Positions 17,667 to 26,995 are shown, numbered from the stretch's first letter. The stretch: DNA of 64,000 nt from Rossellomorea sp. y25 (GCF_038049935.1 NZ_CP145886.1:2488501-2552500), one strand, 5' to 3'. Notes: generated by a model from the sequence alone, not told the origin. Program-made: numbers and translations.

Positions 17667-18050
17667 TTATAGATAATAATAGTAACGTTTATGTGGGCCT
17701 TTAAATGGGCTGTTCACGATTTGCCCTCCAAGAAACCCTAATCCTAGACCAATTAATCCTGCACCGATTGGATTTATACCATATCCATAGCCGCTTCCTG
17801 GCACGTAAGGTGATGGACCGAAACCTTGCTGTGGAAACCCTGGTGGCGGATACCCTTGTGGTCCATACCCACTATATGGCGCATATCCTCCGAAACCCGC
17901 CACTTGATCTTGGTAATCTGCCCAAGGTCCATATCCCTGATAGCCATTTCCACTGCCGTAATTAAATCCAGTCCCATTATTCGGAAATCCTGAGCCGGAA
18001 TTAAACATGTTCAATAAATTTTTTCTGTCTGTGGTTCCCCTCTCATACAT
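17667..18050 (-). CDS. Gly/Tyr/Pro-rich low-complexity protein, spore-coat-like
   Basis: This 127-residue protein is dominated by Gly, Tyr and Pro (repeats of the type GYGP, PQGYPPPGFPQQGF). A hydrophobic Gly-rich stretch (PIGAGLIGLGLGFLGGQIV) precedes a basic, tyrosine-rich end (KRYYYYL). The composition is like spore coat or coat-associated proteins of Bacillaceae, but there is no diagnostic motif. ATG at 18050 is chosen for its spacing from AGAGGAG; the in-frame GTG at 18059 overlaps that site. Confidence 0.65.
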   Translation of the reverse strand: MYERGTTDRKNLLNMFNSGSGFPNNGTGFNYGSGNGYQGYGPWADYQDQVAGFGGYAPYSGYGPQGYPPPGFPQQGFGPSPYVPGSGYGYGINPIGAGLIGLGLGFLGGQIVNSPFKGPHKRYYYYL

Positions 18051-18294
18051 CTTCGTCACTCCTCTTTATTAGCCTATTAATAAATGGGAAAAGGGGAAGG
18101 GCAGATGTCCCTGCCCAGGGGAAAAGTAGTGGACAAATGAAGGAATCCATTTCTTAATCCCTTCCTGTATTTCATGCTAAAATGGTGAAAACTGAAGATA
18201 TGTGGAAATAAACCTTATATCATAAAAAATTCACTAATTGCGACTATAATAAAACTCAGCAATTGCCTATGTTAATGGACGGGAGTGATTTACG

Positions 18295-18981
18295 TTGAAA
18301 AAATGGAATGTCTTAATTGTAGATGATGAACCTGAAATGAGACAGCTAATCAAACTATATTTAAAAAGGGATCATTATTTCTGTTTAGAAGCAGAGAATG
18401 GTCTCGCTGCTCTTGATCAACTGAAGAAAACACATGTGGATATCATGGTTGTGGATATTATGATGCCCTTCATGGATGGTTATCAGTTGCTAAAAGAGGT
18501 TAGGGAAACCAGTCAAATCCCCTTTATCTTCCTTTCTGCAAAGGGCGATGATTTAGACAAGGTGAAGGGACTTAAGCTGGGAAGTGACGATTATATGGTT
18601 AAACCGTTTAACGCCGAAGAACTTGTTGCACGAATCGAAACGATTCTGAGAAGATCTTACGGAACTCAATCCAGTCAACAGTCGATGATTGAGCGGTATG
18701 GGCCAGTGTCATTTAATTTAGCATCCAGAACTGTATCCGTTGGTGAACTTTCACCTCGATTGACCTTAAAGGAATATGAACTTTTTTTGTTCCTTGCCCG
18801 TAATCAAGGCAGGGTGTATAAGAGGGACCAGCTGCTCGATCAAATATGGGGAAGTGACTATGAAGGCAGTGATCGTACAGTCGACACCCATATTAAAACA
18901 TTACGACTTAAATTAAAGAGCTACGGCCATTTGATTGAAACCGTGTGGGGCCTTGGCTATAAGTTCGAGGGATCAGCTTGA
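18295..18981 (+). CDS. OmpR/PhoB-family response regulator
   Basis: The receiver domain (about 1-120) has the acidic pair VDDEPE, phosphoacceptor Asp54 (MVVDIMMPFMDG) and the conserved lysine SAKG. The winged-helix DNA-binding domain (about 130-228) has the TLKEYELFLFLARNQGRVYKR block and RTVDTHIKTLRLKL. The start is TTG at 18295 behind GGGAGTGATT. Its stop overlaps the start of the histidine kinase gene, so both are translated together. The regulated genes are not known. Confidence 0.92.
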   Translation: MKKWNVLIVDDEPEMRQLIKLYLKRDHYFCLEAENGLAALDQLKKTHVDIMVVDIMMPFMDGYQLLKEVRETSQIPFIFLSAKGDDLDKVKGLKLGSDDYMVKPFNAEELVARIETILRRSYGTQSSQQSMIERYGPVSFNLASRTVSVGELSPRLTLKEYELFLFLARNQGRVYKRDQLLDQIWGSDYEGSDRTVDTHIKTLRLKLKSYGHLIETVWGLGYKFEGSA

Positions 18982-20381
18982 AAAACGCAACCCTGACTCT
19001 CAATAAAAAAGTTTCTCTTCTATTATTAAGCAGCTTATTTTTAACCATTGTCTTTTCCTTTCTTTTTATTCATTTTCTCTACAAAGATTTATATATTGGC
19101 ACGGTTAAGGAGTCACTGCTTTATCAAGGACAAAGAACAGTCGCTCACTATCACTACGGTGACGTAAGCGGAAGTGTAAGGGATAAAATTCTTTGGTATA
19201 ACGTAATTTCCCCTTATGAAGTGTCTGTTGTCGAGAACCTTGACGACTTAACAAAAAGTTTCCCCTATCTTATTGACCAAAAGCCTCTCATCAATAACGA
19301 TGACAAAAGTGAATTGATCAAAGGTCATCGGGTAATGAAAGAAGGATATGTAGAAGAGTTTGATCGGAATGTGATTGGAGCGATCTTTCCTCTAATGAAT
19401 GAAGAAAGATTAATGGGGTATTTACTTATTTATATCCCCCTGGCTGAAATGACGGAGGTCTTTAGCAAGGGGATTCCTATATTGGTCCTCACTGGGGTAA
19501 TGTTTTATTTTGTACTGTTCCTAATCATTCAATCTTCTTTAGGGTCATTATTTAAACCTGTCCGGGAAATGCAGCTGTTTTCGAATAAAGTAGCCAAAGG
19601 GGATTTTTCGGACAGGCTCAATGTCACCTCTAAAGATGAAATGGCGGAGCTTGCACTAACATTCAATAGTATGGTCGACTCACTTCAACATCAAGAAGAA
19701 CGAAAACGTCAGTTTCTTTCGAATGTTGCGCATGAATTAAGGACCCCCCTTACTTATATTGGAGGATATGCAAAGGCATTGACTGACAGGGTACAAACGA
19801 ATCCTGAAGAAATGGAAGAAAGCCTGCACCTGATTCAAAAAGAAACGATACGGATGCAGAAATTAATTACAGAGCTACTGGAATTAAATAAATTGGAGGA
19901 TGCCTCTTTTTCTTTAGATATTGAACCGATTGTTCTCTCTCAGTTCATAATGGATTCTTTAACACTCATTCAGCCTCATGCCGAAAACAAAAAAATTGAT
20001 GTGCAACATCAGTTAAATGAAGAATCGATCATTAATGGGGATCCCAACCGGGTTATGCAGGTGTTTTATAATATTTTTGATAATGCATTGAAATATTCTC
20101 CTGAACAGAGTCGGATAATCATTCAATCCTATGAGGAAGATGGAATGGCTGTGGTGAAAATCGAAGATGCCGGAATTGGGATTCCAGCAGAATCTTTGTC
20201 TCAAATCGGGGAAAGATTTTTCCGATCGGATTTGTCGAGAACCAGGAATACGGGAGGATACGGTCTCGGTTTATCAATAGCGAAAGAAATCATGCATAAA
20301 CATCAAGGTTCTTTGTCAATAGATAGTGAAGAAGGCAAAGGAACAACAGTGTATCTAAGGTTCCCTTTGCTTGAAATATAA
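18978..20381 (+). CDS. Membrane sensor histidine kinase
   Basis: This 467-residue kinase has transmembrane helices at about 12-34 and 165-186 that flank a 130-residue extracellular sensor. A HAMP domain follows (about 188-240), then the H-box with His252 (FLSNVAHELRTPLTY), the N-box NIFDNALKYS, and G-boxes DAGIGIP and GGYGLGLSIA. The TTG start overlaps the stop of the response regulator. The signal is unknown; its place within the sulfur locus is suggestive only. Confidence 0.92.
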   Translation: MKNATLTLNKKVSLLLLSSLFLTIVFSFLFIHFLYKDLYIGTVKESLLYQGQRTVAHYHYGDVSGSVRDKILWYNVISPYEVSVVENLDDLTKSFPYLIDQKPLINNDDKSELIKGHRVMKEGYVEEFDRNVIGAIFPLMNEERLMGYLLIYIPLAEMTEVFSKGIPILVLTGVMFYFVLFLIIQSSLGSLFKPVREMQLFSNKVAKGDFSDRLNVTSKDEMAELALTFNSMVDSLQHQEERKRQFLSNVAHELRTPLTYIGGYAKALTDRVQTNPEEMEESLHLIQKETIRMQKLITELLELNKLEDASFSLDIEPIVLSQFIMDSLTLIQPHAENKKIDVQHQLNEESIINGDPNRVMQVFYNIFDNALKYSPEQSRIIIQSYEEDGMAVVKIEDAGIGIPAESLSQIGERFFRSDLSRTRNTGGYGLGLSIAKEIMHKHQGSLSIDSEEGKGTTVYLRFPLLEI

Positions 20382-20420
20382 CGAAAAAGACTGAGTCACG
20401 TGCTGACTCAGTCTTCTCGT
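20382..20420. terminator. Terminator after the two-component operon
   Basis: AAGACTGAGTCA and TGACTCAGTCTT form a 12-bp stem with a CGTGC loop. The T-rich tail is CTCGTT on the plus side and TTTCGT on the minus side. Confidence 0.7.
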
Positions 20421-20442
20421 TATGCTGCATACAAATAGTCCA

Positions 20443-21363
20443 TCACCCAAATAGATTTTTTATTGACTTAAAGAAATTAGCGATGGCCTCTAACAAGCCG
20501 GTAAAGAAGTCCGACACTTTTTGACCAAAACCTTCATCATTCACAATGTCTTTAATGGTAGTTTGGATATCTTTCGTTAAGTCGTCCAATTGTTGTTGAA
20601 CATTATCAAAATTTATATCAAGTGACCTCATTTTTTCAAACAGGTCGATTAATAGCTGGCGATCCTCCGGGCTGAGCTCGATGTTCAGGGTTTGGAGCTT
20701 TTCTTCGACGATTTTTTCAACTTCTTCTTTCGTAGCTGGATCTTGTTCGGCTATTTCCTTCTTGATTTCAGTTAACAGTTCGCTAACCTCTTCCTTATCA
20801 ATCCCGGCTTCTTTAGCAAGTTCTGTCGCTACGGTTAACTCCTCGTTGGCTACCTCCATGCGGACTGTATCAAGCTTCTCCCCACTGACATCATACGCTT
20901 TATAGATTCCCACCAATGCAGAGTGTCCGCTTACCTTTACAGGAGAAGCTACATCTACTACTGCGTTCTCAACCCCCGCAGTTAAAAGAGCATTAGAATA
21001 CATAGAATTCGTCACTTCCGTGATATTCCCGGGCGTCACAATATTAACCTTTAAACCTTCACCTTTATCTTTTCGTGTAATCATGGCAGAGGAGAACATA
21101 CGGGCATTTCGGTTTTCACCGTCAATATACTTCACCAAGTCTTCGCCTGTTGCCATAAACTCTTCTACTTCTGTTCCCTCTTCAATTCCTAATTGAGCCT
21201 GAACCTCTTTCTTTTGTTCATTAGTAAGTGTTTCTCCATAAACGACGATAGGTAATCCGAATTTTTCATTAATGCTTTCTTTATCATTATCTGCCGCCGA
21301 TGCCGGCTGAATGAGGCCCACCATTAGTGAAAACAGTAAGGCAATACCAATCAATTTTTTCAT
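20443..21363 (-). CDS. ypuA: Exported DUF1002 protein YpuA
   Basis: This 306-residue protein has a clear signal peptide (KKLIGIALLFSLMVGLIQPASA). The DUF1002 domain (about 40-260) includes PIVVYGETLTNEQKKEV, NARMFSSAMITRKDKGEGL and GHSALVGIYKAYDVSG. A C-terminal amphipathic region follows (TGLLEAIANFFKSIKNLFG). B. subtilis YpuA is linked to cell-wall stress (SigM regulon); whether that holds here is inference. The ATG follows AAAGGGAGAATGATTT. Confidence 0.9.
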   Translation of the reverse strand: MKKLIGIALLFSLMVGLIQPASAADNDKESINEKFGLPIVVYGETLTNEQKKEVQAQLGIEEGTEVEEFMATGEDLVKYIDGENRNARMFSSAMITRKDKGEGLKVNIVTPGNITEVTNSMYSNALLTAGVENAVVDVASPVKVSGHSALVGIYKAYDVSGEKLDTVRMEVANEELTVATELAKEAGIDKEEVSELLTEIKKEIAEQDPATKEEVEKIVEEKLQTLNIELSPEDRQLLIDLFEKMRSLDINFDNVQQQLDDLTKDIQTTIKDIVNDEGFGQKVSDFFTGLLEAIANFFKSIKNLFG

Positions 21364-21547
21364 AAATCATTCTCCCTTTTCATGTTGGATGGATAATAGA
21401 GCTGTTCCATTCATCCATTGTACTAGTGTCATTGAATATGTTCATCCATCCAGAGTCTTATTTCTAGCAATTGATTAGACGCACAATACCAGATGAAAGT
21501 TACAATGACTTTTTGTTAAATATTATAACAACCACGGATCTACAACA

Positions 21548-21623
21548 CAAAAAAGAGCTTAGTTCTGTTCACAACAAATCTTCTTTTAAAGCGAAGATGC
21601 AATGTAAATAAGAACTAAGCTTA
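21548..21623 (-). terminator. Long-stem terminator after the TauE gene
   Basis: AAGCTTAGTTCT and AGAACTAAGCTC pair around an inner hairpin (ATCTTC/GAAGAT), followed by TTTTTT on the minus strand. Confidence 0.75.
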
Positions 21624-21630
21624 AATAGTT

Positions 21631-22407
21631 TTATAGTATATCGAGCCAGATTTTAATCGCTGTAGCCAGGATTAAAACGGCTAAAATCATTTGAAGAATC
21701 TTTGTATTCATTTTCTTTCCTGCCATAGCGCCCAGTGGAGATGCAATCAAACTAGCTACCACCATGATCATAGCGGGTAAATAGTCCACTTGACCCGTCG
21801 ATATCTTACCAATCGTTGATCCAATTGAAGATATCAACGTAATTGCCAGGGATGAGGCAATTGTCATTCTTGTCGGGATTTTAAGAACAACAAGCATGAT
21901 CGGAACCAACAGGAAAGCTCCGGCAGCACCAACGATGCCTGCTCCAATACCAACGATCAAAGCTAGTGTTGCAGATAACCATTTGTTAAATGTAACGTCC
22001 TCGAGTTTTACATCATCTATTCCTTTTTTTGGGATGAACATCATGATAGCTGCAATTAATGCAAGTATTCCATACACAATATTTATTCCAGCTTCACTCA
22101 TGAATTTAGATCCGTACCCGCCAATGAAGCTACCGATTAAAATACTCACTCCCATGTATGTGATAAGAGTTTTATTAAGATAGCCTCCTTTACGGTAAGC
22201 CCAAACCCCACCAAGTGTGGCAAAGAATACTTGAACTGCGCTAATACCTGAAACTTCGTGTGCAGTGAATGTTGCTACTCCAAGCATTGGTGGAATATAA
22301 AGGAGCATGGGATATTTAATAATGCTCCCCCCGATACCTACCATTCCTGATATATAAGAGCCGACAAATCCGATTAGAAAGATCGTAATAATAAAGGCCA
22401 AATCCAT
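21631..22407 (-). CDS. TauE/SafE family anion exporter
   Basis: This 258-residue protein has seven to eight transmembrane helices and the TauE/SafE (DUF81) repeats, e.g. [21 protein letters not shown] near the start and [16 protein letters not shown] in the second half. Family members export sulfite, thiosulfate or sulfoacetate. Its position just after a persulfide dioxygenase-like gene suggests sulfite or thiosulfate export. The ATG follows AGAGGAGGAACTACACG. A hairpin lies in the spacer to the upstream gene. Confidence 0.88.
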   Translation of the reverse strand: MDLAFIITIFLIGFVGSYISGMVGIGGSIIKYPMLLYIPPMLGVATFTAHEVSGISAVQVFFATLGGVWAYRKGGYLNKTLITYMGVSILIGSFIGGYGSKFMSEAGINIVYGILALIAAIMMFIPKKGIDDVKLEDVTFNKWLSATLALIVGIGAGIVGAAGAFLLVPIMLVVLKIPTRMTIASSLAITLISSIGSTIGKISTGQVDYLPAMIMVVASLIASPLGAMAGKKMNTKILQMILAVLILATAIKIWLDIL

Positions 22408-22436
22408 CGTGTAGTTCCTCCTCTTCTAGTAAAACA

Positions 22437-22457
22437 GGAACCTCTTTAGCAGGTTCC
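22437..22457 (-). other. Intergenic hairpin between the second rhodanese-MBL gene and tauE
   Basis: GGAACCT and AGGTTCC form a 7-bp stem without a T tract. It may be a processing or partial termination site that sets the ratio of the two transcripts. Confidence 0.45.
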
Positions 22458-22491
22458 CATTTTGATTATTTGTTTAGATTTGTACGATTGA

Positions 22492-23619
22492 TTAACGAAC
22501 AGCACAACGGTTTGGTCCAATTTCCATCTCACGCTGTTTCTCTTCATCCGGAGTTACTTTACCCATGTTTGTTTCACGAATTTCTTGATACGCGTTTGGC
22601 TGAGGTGGAAGGTTTTCAGATACCAGCTTTCTGAATTCTTCTTCGCTCTCGATATTTAAACCATGGTTTTTTGCAAATAATGTTCCCAGCTTTTCACCTA
22701 CAGATCCATCTTCATTCAATTCCTCAATAATCATAAAATGAGCCGGTAAAACGGTAAGCTCCATAGAAAGGTCTTTATATCGTTTGTATAGACTTTCTCT
22801 AAGATCAGCTACCCAATCTTCTGCTTTCCCGGCAAGATCCGGACGTCCGATACTGTCCACAAATAGAATGTCACCTGATAATAAATACTTTCCATCAATG
22901 ACAAATGACGTTGAACCGATTGTATGCCCCGGTGAGTAGAGAGCTGTGATATCTATCGTTGTATTTCCAATCACGACTTTATTCCCGTCTTCAAGTGCTG
23001 CATACTCAAAGGTAACTTCTTCAGCATCTTTAGGAGGTAACCAATAGGTAGCATTTGTTGCTTCTGCAATGTTACGTCCTCCAGAAATATGATCGGCATG
23101 CAAGTGAGTATCGAATATATTTGTAATCGTTGCGCCTTTTTCTTTTGCGAAATCGATAAAGATATCAGTCATACGAGTAGCATCGACGATCGCTGCTTCA
23201 CCATTTGACACGACCATATAGGATAGACAACCTTTACCTAAACGAACAAATTGATAAAGCTCCCCGCCATTTGTTAATTCACCCACTCTGACAGGCTCCA
23301 AATGTTCGCTCCAAGCTTTCATGCCGCCTTCAAGGTAAGAAACATCTTTCCCTTCATCTGAAAGCATTTCCGCTACCATCATAGAAGAACCTTCTTTCGC
23401 ACACACGACAAGAACGTCTTTATCCGTTGGAAGTTGATTCATTATTTCTTCTACACCATCTAAAAGATCGAAGTATGGGATGTTCAGATATTCAAATTTT
23501 GCACCTTCAATTTTCCAATCTTCAAAGGCATCTTCATTACGTACATCTAAAATGAATAAATCTTCTTTTTTCATTACTTTTTGTGCTACTTCTTTTGAAT
23601 TCATTGGTTTAACTGCCAT
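22492..23619 (-). CDS. Rhodanese-metallo-beta-lactamase fusion, persulfide dioxygenase-like (copy 2)
   Basis: This paralogue of the gene at 15434-16561 has the same 375-residue length, the same domain order and the same C-terminal NRCAVR. The rhodanese Cys is Cys73 ([10 protein letters not shown]). The metal site is [11 protein letters not shown] (His172, His174, Asp176, His177), with GHTIGSTSF and GRPDLAG downstream. It lies in a run of same-strand genes: cstR, tusA, dsrE, tusA-rhodanese, this gene, tauE. The predicted role is persulfide oxidation to sulfite, coupled to export by TauE. The ATG follows AGGGAGGTTAAATGA. Confidence 0.88.
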   Translation of the reverse strand: MAVKPMNSKEVAQKVMKKEDLFILDVRNEDAFEDWKIEGAKFEYLNIPYFDLLDGVEEIMNQLPTDKDVLVVCAKEGSSMMVAEMLSDEGKDVSYLEGGMKAWSEHLEPVRVGELTNGGELYQFVRLGKGCLSYMVVSNGEAAIVDATRMTDIFIDFAKEKGATITNIFDTHLHADHISGGRNIAEATNATYWLPPKDAEEVTFEYAALEDGNKVVIGNTTIDITALYSPGHTIGSTSFVIDGKYLLSGDILFVDSIGRPDLAGKAEDWVADLRESLYKRYKDLSMELTVLPAHFMIIEELNEDGSVGEKLGTLFAKNHGLNIESEEEFRKLVSENLPPQPNAYQEIRETNMGKVTPDEEKQREMEIGPNRCAVR

Positions 23620-23651
23620 TCATTTAACCTCCCTGTATTTGTGGTATCATC

Positions 23652-24224
23652 TTACTTCACGTTCGATTCAACGTCTCCAGTCCAATCGCTCATACCTGGA
23701 ACTACATTGATTACATTAAGAAAACCTTTTTCAGCTAATAGTTGCGCCGCCATGTCGCTTCTGTTTCCTGTACGGCATACTACATAAATATCCTTGTCTT
23801 TATTAAGTTCATCCACTCGGGTTTCCAGTTCTCCCAGTGGCATTGAAATCGAGCCTGGAATATGTTTGAATGCATATTCGGCCTTTTCACGGACATCCAG
23901 TACGACGATATTTTCATCGCCTAGTTTAGTAGACAATGTTTCATTATCTGTTACTGACTCATGTTTACGCTCTACAGTCTCTTCCCCGCTTGATTTGCGG
24001 ACAAAATGTTTCAGAACATCTCCTTCTTCAATGGTTCCGAGATAATCGTGCCCGGAACTTTTTGCCCACGCTTGAAGATCGGCCTTTGATCCTTTGTCTG
24101 TTGCCTGAACTTCAATCACTTGGCCAGCTTCCAGGTTATTCATGGCCTTTTTTGTTTTTACAATCGGCATTGGACAAGCTAATCCCTTTGCATCCAATAC
24201 GAAATTTGATTCAATCGTGTTCAT
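23652..24224 (-). CDS. TusA-rhodanese fusion sulfurtransferase
   Basis: This 190-residue protein has an N-terminal TusA domain (about 5-75) with LDAKGLACPMPIVKTKKAM and its sulfur-carrying Cys. A C-terminal rhodanese domain (about 95-185) has YVVCRTGNRSDMAA. It should relay persulfide sulfur. The ATG at 24224 is set by GGAGG at the right spacing; the in-frame TTG at 24239 overlaps that site. A CstR-like half-palindrome lies immediately upstream. Confidence 0.88.
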   Translation of the reverse strand: MNTIESNFVLDAKGLACPMPIVKTKKAMNNLEAGQVIEVQATDKGSKADLQAWAKSSGHDYLGTIEEGDVLKHFVRKSSGEETVERKHESVTDNETLSTKLGDENIVVLDVREKAEYAFKHIPGSISMPLGELETRVDELNKDKDIYVVCRTGNRSDMAAQLLAEKGFLNVINVVPGMSDWTGDVESNVK

Positions 24225-24239
24225 ATATAAAACCTCCAA

Positions 24240-24255
24240 TTACCTTATAGGGTAT
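24240..24255 (-). promoter_or_regulatory. CstR-like operator before tusA-rhodanese
   Basis: On the minus strand ATACCCTATAAGGTAA resembles the other palindromes of the locus. No convincing -35/-10 pair is seen, so it may be an internal or weak site. Confidence 0.5.
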
Positions 24256-24273
24256 ATTTCATTGCAAAAAAAA

Positions 24274-24753
24274 TTAGATGAATAGGTTCACGTTACCATT
24301 TTCAGCATCCGCTAAATACGCAGCTACTCCAGCATACTCGATTTCCTCTAATAATTCGTCTTTGTGTAATCCTAATAAATCCATTGTCATGGTACACGCA
24401 ACCAATTTGATTTCTTGTTCCCTTGCCATATCAATTAAATCAGGTAAAGGCATAGCATTATGCTTCTTCATAACACCTTTGATCATTTTAGGGCCCATGC
24501 CCATGAAATTCATGTTTGATAATCCTAGTTTATCTGCGCCACGAGGCATCATCCCCCCAAACATTTTCTCCATAAATCCTTTTTTCACAGGCACCATCTC
24601 TTCTTTTCTTAAAGCATTCAGTCCCCAGAATGTATGGAAAATGGTTACGTCATGATCATAAGCTGCAGCCCCGTTCGCAATGATATATGCAGCCATCGCT
24701 TTATCGTAATCTCCACTAAAGAGAATAATATTGGTTGTTTTTCTTTCAGTCAT
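24274..24753 (-). CDS. DsrE/DsrF/DrsH-like family protein (DsrE2 type)
   Basis: This 159-residue protein has the DsrE-like fold blocks NIILFSGDYDKAMAAYIIANGAAA and VTIFHTFWGLNAL, and the conserved Cys in VACTMTMDLLGL. DsrE2-type proteins sit beside TusA and rhodanese genes and take part in sulfur transfer. The Met-rich loop FGGMMPRGADKLGLSNMNFMG is usual for the type. The ATG follows AGGAGGAGATACA. Confidence 0.88.
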   Translation of the reverse strand: MTERKTTNIILFSGDYDKAMAAYIIANGAAAYDHDVTIFHTFWGLNALRKEEMVPVKKGFMEKMFGGMMPRGADKLGLSNMNFMGMGPKMIKGVMKKHNAMPLPDLIDMAREQEIKLVACTMTMDLLGLHKDELLEEIEYAGVAAYLADAENGNVNLFI

Positions 24754-24802
24754 TGTATCTCCTCCTATTTACTGTAAGGGGTGTTGATCCCCTTAAAAAA
24801 AT

Positions 24803-25030
24803 TTAAACTTTTTTAATCCAGAATGTAAATACATCATTTTCTTCATTTGAATCGAGCAATTCATGTCCTGTAGATTTAGCCCAGGCTGTCAGGTCACTTT
24901 TAGCTCCTTTATCCGTTGTTTGAACCTCTAAAATTTGACCAGATTCAATTTCTTTTATTGCCTTTCTTGTTTTCACAATCGGCATTGGACAAGCTAATCC
25001 TTTAGCATCTAGTACTTTATCTGCGTTCAT
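24803..25030 (-). CDS. tusA: TusA-family sulfur carrier
   Basis: This 75-residue protein has the TusA motif LDAKGLACPMPIVKTRKAI, where the Cys carries the persulfide. It is nearly identical in this motif to the TusA domain of the fusion gene downstream. The promoter carries a perfect CstR-like palindrome. The ATG follows AGGAGGAATTATTA. Confidence 0.92.
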   Translation of the reverse strand: MNADKVLDAKGLACPMPIVKTRKAIKEIESGQILEVQTTDKGAKSDLTAWAKSTGHELLDSNEENDVFTFWIKKV

Positions 25031-25061
25031 TAATAATTCCTCCTAAGAATGATTGTTTCTA

Positions 25062-25077
25062 ATACCCACAAGGGTAT
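25062..25077 (-). promoter_or_regulatory. Perfect CstR-like palindrome upstream of tusA
   Basis: ATACCCACAAGGGTAT is a 16-base palindrome just downstream of a TTGACA/TATAAT-type promoter on the minus strand. It would overlap the transcription start. Confidence 0.75.
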
Positions 25078-25113
25078 ATTATATGATATAAAAAAAGATG
25101 TCAACTCTTTTCT

Positions 25114-25374
25114 TTATCGACTCTTAACTAATAAATTCACAGCTTCTTTTACAAGGTCTTCCGTATTTTCACCAGTCTCTTGTGAATCTCTTACGCATTC
25201 AACAAGATTCATACTGACAATTAAGCCTACGGAACGGTCAAGAGCTGTTTTTGCTGCGGAAAGTTGTGTAATAACGTCTTTACAATCTTCCCCTTGCTCC
25301 ATCATTCTTACGATTCCACGGAGCTGCCCTTCAACACGTTTAATTCGATTCTGAACTTGTGAATTGTATTCCAT
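25114..25374 (-). CDS. cstR: CstR-type persulfide-sensing repressor (CsoR/FrmR family)
   Basis: This 86-residue protein has the CsoR/FrmR helical fold (NRIKRVEGQLRGIVRMMEQG). Its two sensor cysteines are Cys31 and Cys60, the same numbers as in Staphylococcus CstR. At the position where copper-sensing CsoR has a His ligand before the second Cys, this protein has NLVEC, so a thiol/persulfide sensor is more likely than a copper sensor. ATG 25374 follows GGAGGTGTCTTT; an upstream extension is not supported. Its own promoter carries an operator, which implies autoregulation. Confidence 0.88.
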   Translation of the reverse strand: MEYNSQVQNRIKRVEGQLRGIVRMMEQGEDCKDVITQLSAAKTALDRSVGLIVSMNLVECVRDSQETGENTEDLVKEAVNLLVKSR

Positions 25375-25417
25375 AAAGACACCTCCTGTTGGCTTATTGT
25401 TTCTTGCTACAATTACA

Positions 25418-25446
25418 ATAATATACCCCGTTAGGTATAAAGTCAA
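25418..25446 (-). promoter_or_regulatory. cstR promoter with embedded operator
   Basis: On the minus strand TTGACT (25446-25441), 17 bases and TATTAT (25423-25418) form the promoter. ATACCTAACGGGGTAT (25438-25423) occupies the spacer. Confidence 0.78.
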
Positions 25447-25533
25447 GGAATAATCAACAATTTTATTAAAGGGAATGGATGATTGTAGAAATTATTATGA
25501 TCGTTTCGGAATGACAGGCCATGCAGCCACAAT

Positions 25534-25574
25534 GAAAAAAGAACTTGAGTACGATTCTCACTGTACTCAAGCTC
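25534..25574 (-). terminator. Terminator after the M24 peptidase gene
   Basis: On the minus strand CTTGAGTAC and GTACTCAAG form a 9-bp stem followed by TTCTTTTTTC. Confidence 0.8.
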
Positions 25575-25606
25575 CTTAGTCAATAACCTATCATCCATTC
25601 CCTTCA

Positions 25607-26863
25607 TTATATAAGATAAAAGGACACTTGCCTTTTTGCCATGTATTCGACTCGATTTTGAATAATAGCGACAGGTTCCTCCAGATAGATCGGCACAATC
25701 TGATTCCATTCAGGAATGTATTGCTTGATGTTGAACTCCATAGCATAGCAGGTATTTGCTGTTAGTGGCAGGTCGCCTTTTATCGGGATATCTCTTTGTT
25801 GATCATATAATCCCATTATGGCCCCTGCTTCATGACAGTGGTTTCCTAAGGGGTGAGAATAAAGCATCGCCTCAATCCCCTCATCGCTTGCCTTTTTCAT
25901 TACCCGCTGAAACACTTCGTTTCCTGTTCTACCCACTCTCATTTCTTCTGATACAATATCCTCAAACCTTAAGGCTGACTGTAACGCTGATTGAATTCCT
26001 TCAGGAGCGTCTTCTTCGCCTGGATAGAGAACGTAAGCAAGCTGCTGAGTGTCTGTCGCTAAACCAAGATAACGAATACCAAAATCCAAATGGACAATGT
26101 CTCCACATCGTATGATTTCCCCCTCTAATCGATCCATATCAGCACCTTTTCTTTGTAAATCGACCGTAGGGTAAAATGACGTTTCCATTCCTAAATCCAA
26201 GACGCGTTGCCTTATCCAATCGACTACATCTTCAGTCGTTGTGATACCTGGATGAATCACCGCTCCCGATAAAGCTTCTGCTGCTATTTGCCGCGCCAGC
26301 TCCGCTATTGAAGGATAGGCGATGAGTTCTTTCGATGTCCTCATTGATAGCCAATCAACTATGATGTGTTGGGCAGATACAAATTTATGAGTGTACTCAT
26401 CTAGTAACATCCCCAAATGTTGGTAAAACGAATGACTTAAACCATCCCCTGCGGCAAAGGTAGTGGAATAGTTTAACGCAATTGTATCAGGGTCATGATC
26501 TTCTACTAGTCGTTTGAGGCACTCCCATTGATCACAATCTTCGGGATTCCATACCCGTTCATAAAACGGCTCAAAGTTCGGATTGGGGTGCAGTACCCAT
26601 CTTTTTACCTGTTGATTTCCGTCGAGGAAGAACACCAGGATCGTCAATCTTCTTGAACTGTCTATTGATGATGGATAAAGCGTCTTCAGGACAGGATCTT
26701 CATTATACTCCCTGCCCGCAATAATCCACATATCTAGATTATGTTTTTTCATTAACGAAGGTAAAAGGGTATTAAGTCGGTGAAATAGCCAACGATTCTG
26801 TGTTTCTTCTCTTTTCTTCAACGGGAGAATTCCCGGTAAATGCTTCATGTCACTATTCCTCAT
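25607..26863 (-). CDS. M24-family metallopeptidase (Xaa-Pro aminopeptidase-like)
   Basis: This 418-residue protein has an N-terminal creatinase-like domain (about 25-170) and a C-terminal pita-bread domain. Metal-ligand blocks include DIVHLDFGIRYLGLATDTQQ with the Asp ligands, HPLGNHCHEAG with the His, and CYAMEFNI with Glu. It is longer than a methionine aminopeptidase and resembles Xaa-Pro dipeptidase or creatinase homologues; the substrate is open. ATG 26863 fits the GGGAGTG ribosome site. The in-frame GTG at 26872 overlaps it. Confidence 0.85.
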   Translation of the reverse strand: MRNSDMKHLPGILPLKKREETQNRWLFHRLNTLLPSLMKKHNLDMWIIAGREYNEDPVLKTLYPSSIDSSRRLTILVFFLDGNQQVKRWVLHPNPNFEPFYERVWNPEDCDQWECLKRLVEDHDPDTIALNYSTTFAAGDGLSHSFYQHLGMLLDEYTHKFVSAQHIIVDWLSMRTSKELIAYPSIAELARQIAAEALSGAVIHPGITTTEDVVDWIRQRVLDLGMETSFYPTVDLQRKGADMDRLEGEIIRCGDIVHLDFGIRYLGLATDTQQLAYVLYPGEEDAPEGIQSALQSALRFEDIVSEEMRVGRTGNEVFQRVMKKASDEGIEAMLYSHPLGNHCHEAGAIMGLYDQQRDIPIKGDLPLTANTCYAMEFNIKQYIPEWNQIVPIYLEEPVAIIQNRVEYMAKRQVSFYLI

Positions 26864-26933
26864 GGGTATCACTCCCTTATTCCAATGTTTTCATTACACT
26901 CTTTCGACAAAAAATGATTTATCCCTTCTGAAA

Positions 26934-26973
26934 AATAAAAATGACCGTTAGAGGAAATAGCCTAACGGTCATT
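26934..26973 (-). terminator. Terminator after the ArsA-type ATPase gene
   Basis: ATGACCGTTAG and CTAACGGTCAT form an 11-bp stem followed on the minus strand by TTTTATTTTT. Confidence 0.88.
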
Positions 26974-26995
26974 GGTTGAAGAGTTCATATGTATG

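Noticed and set aside
17705..17965. Plus-strand frame opposite the Gly/Tyr-rich gene
   Set aside because: It is an antisense shadow of a low-complexity gene; no ribosome site.
25114..25374. Copper-sensing CsoR
   Set aside because: The His ligand before the second Cys is missing and no copper genes are near; the gene neighbours and Cys31/Cys60 indicate CstR.
25443..25709. Minus-strand frame overlapping the end of the M24 peptidase gene and its terminator
   Set aside because: It runs through the terminator and has no ribosome site.
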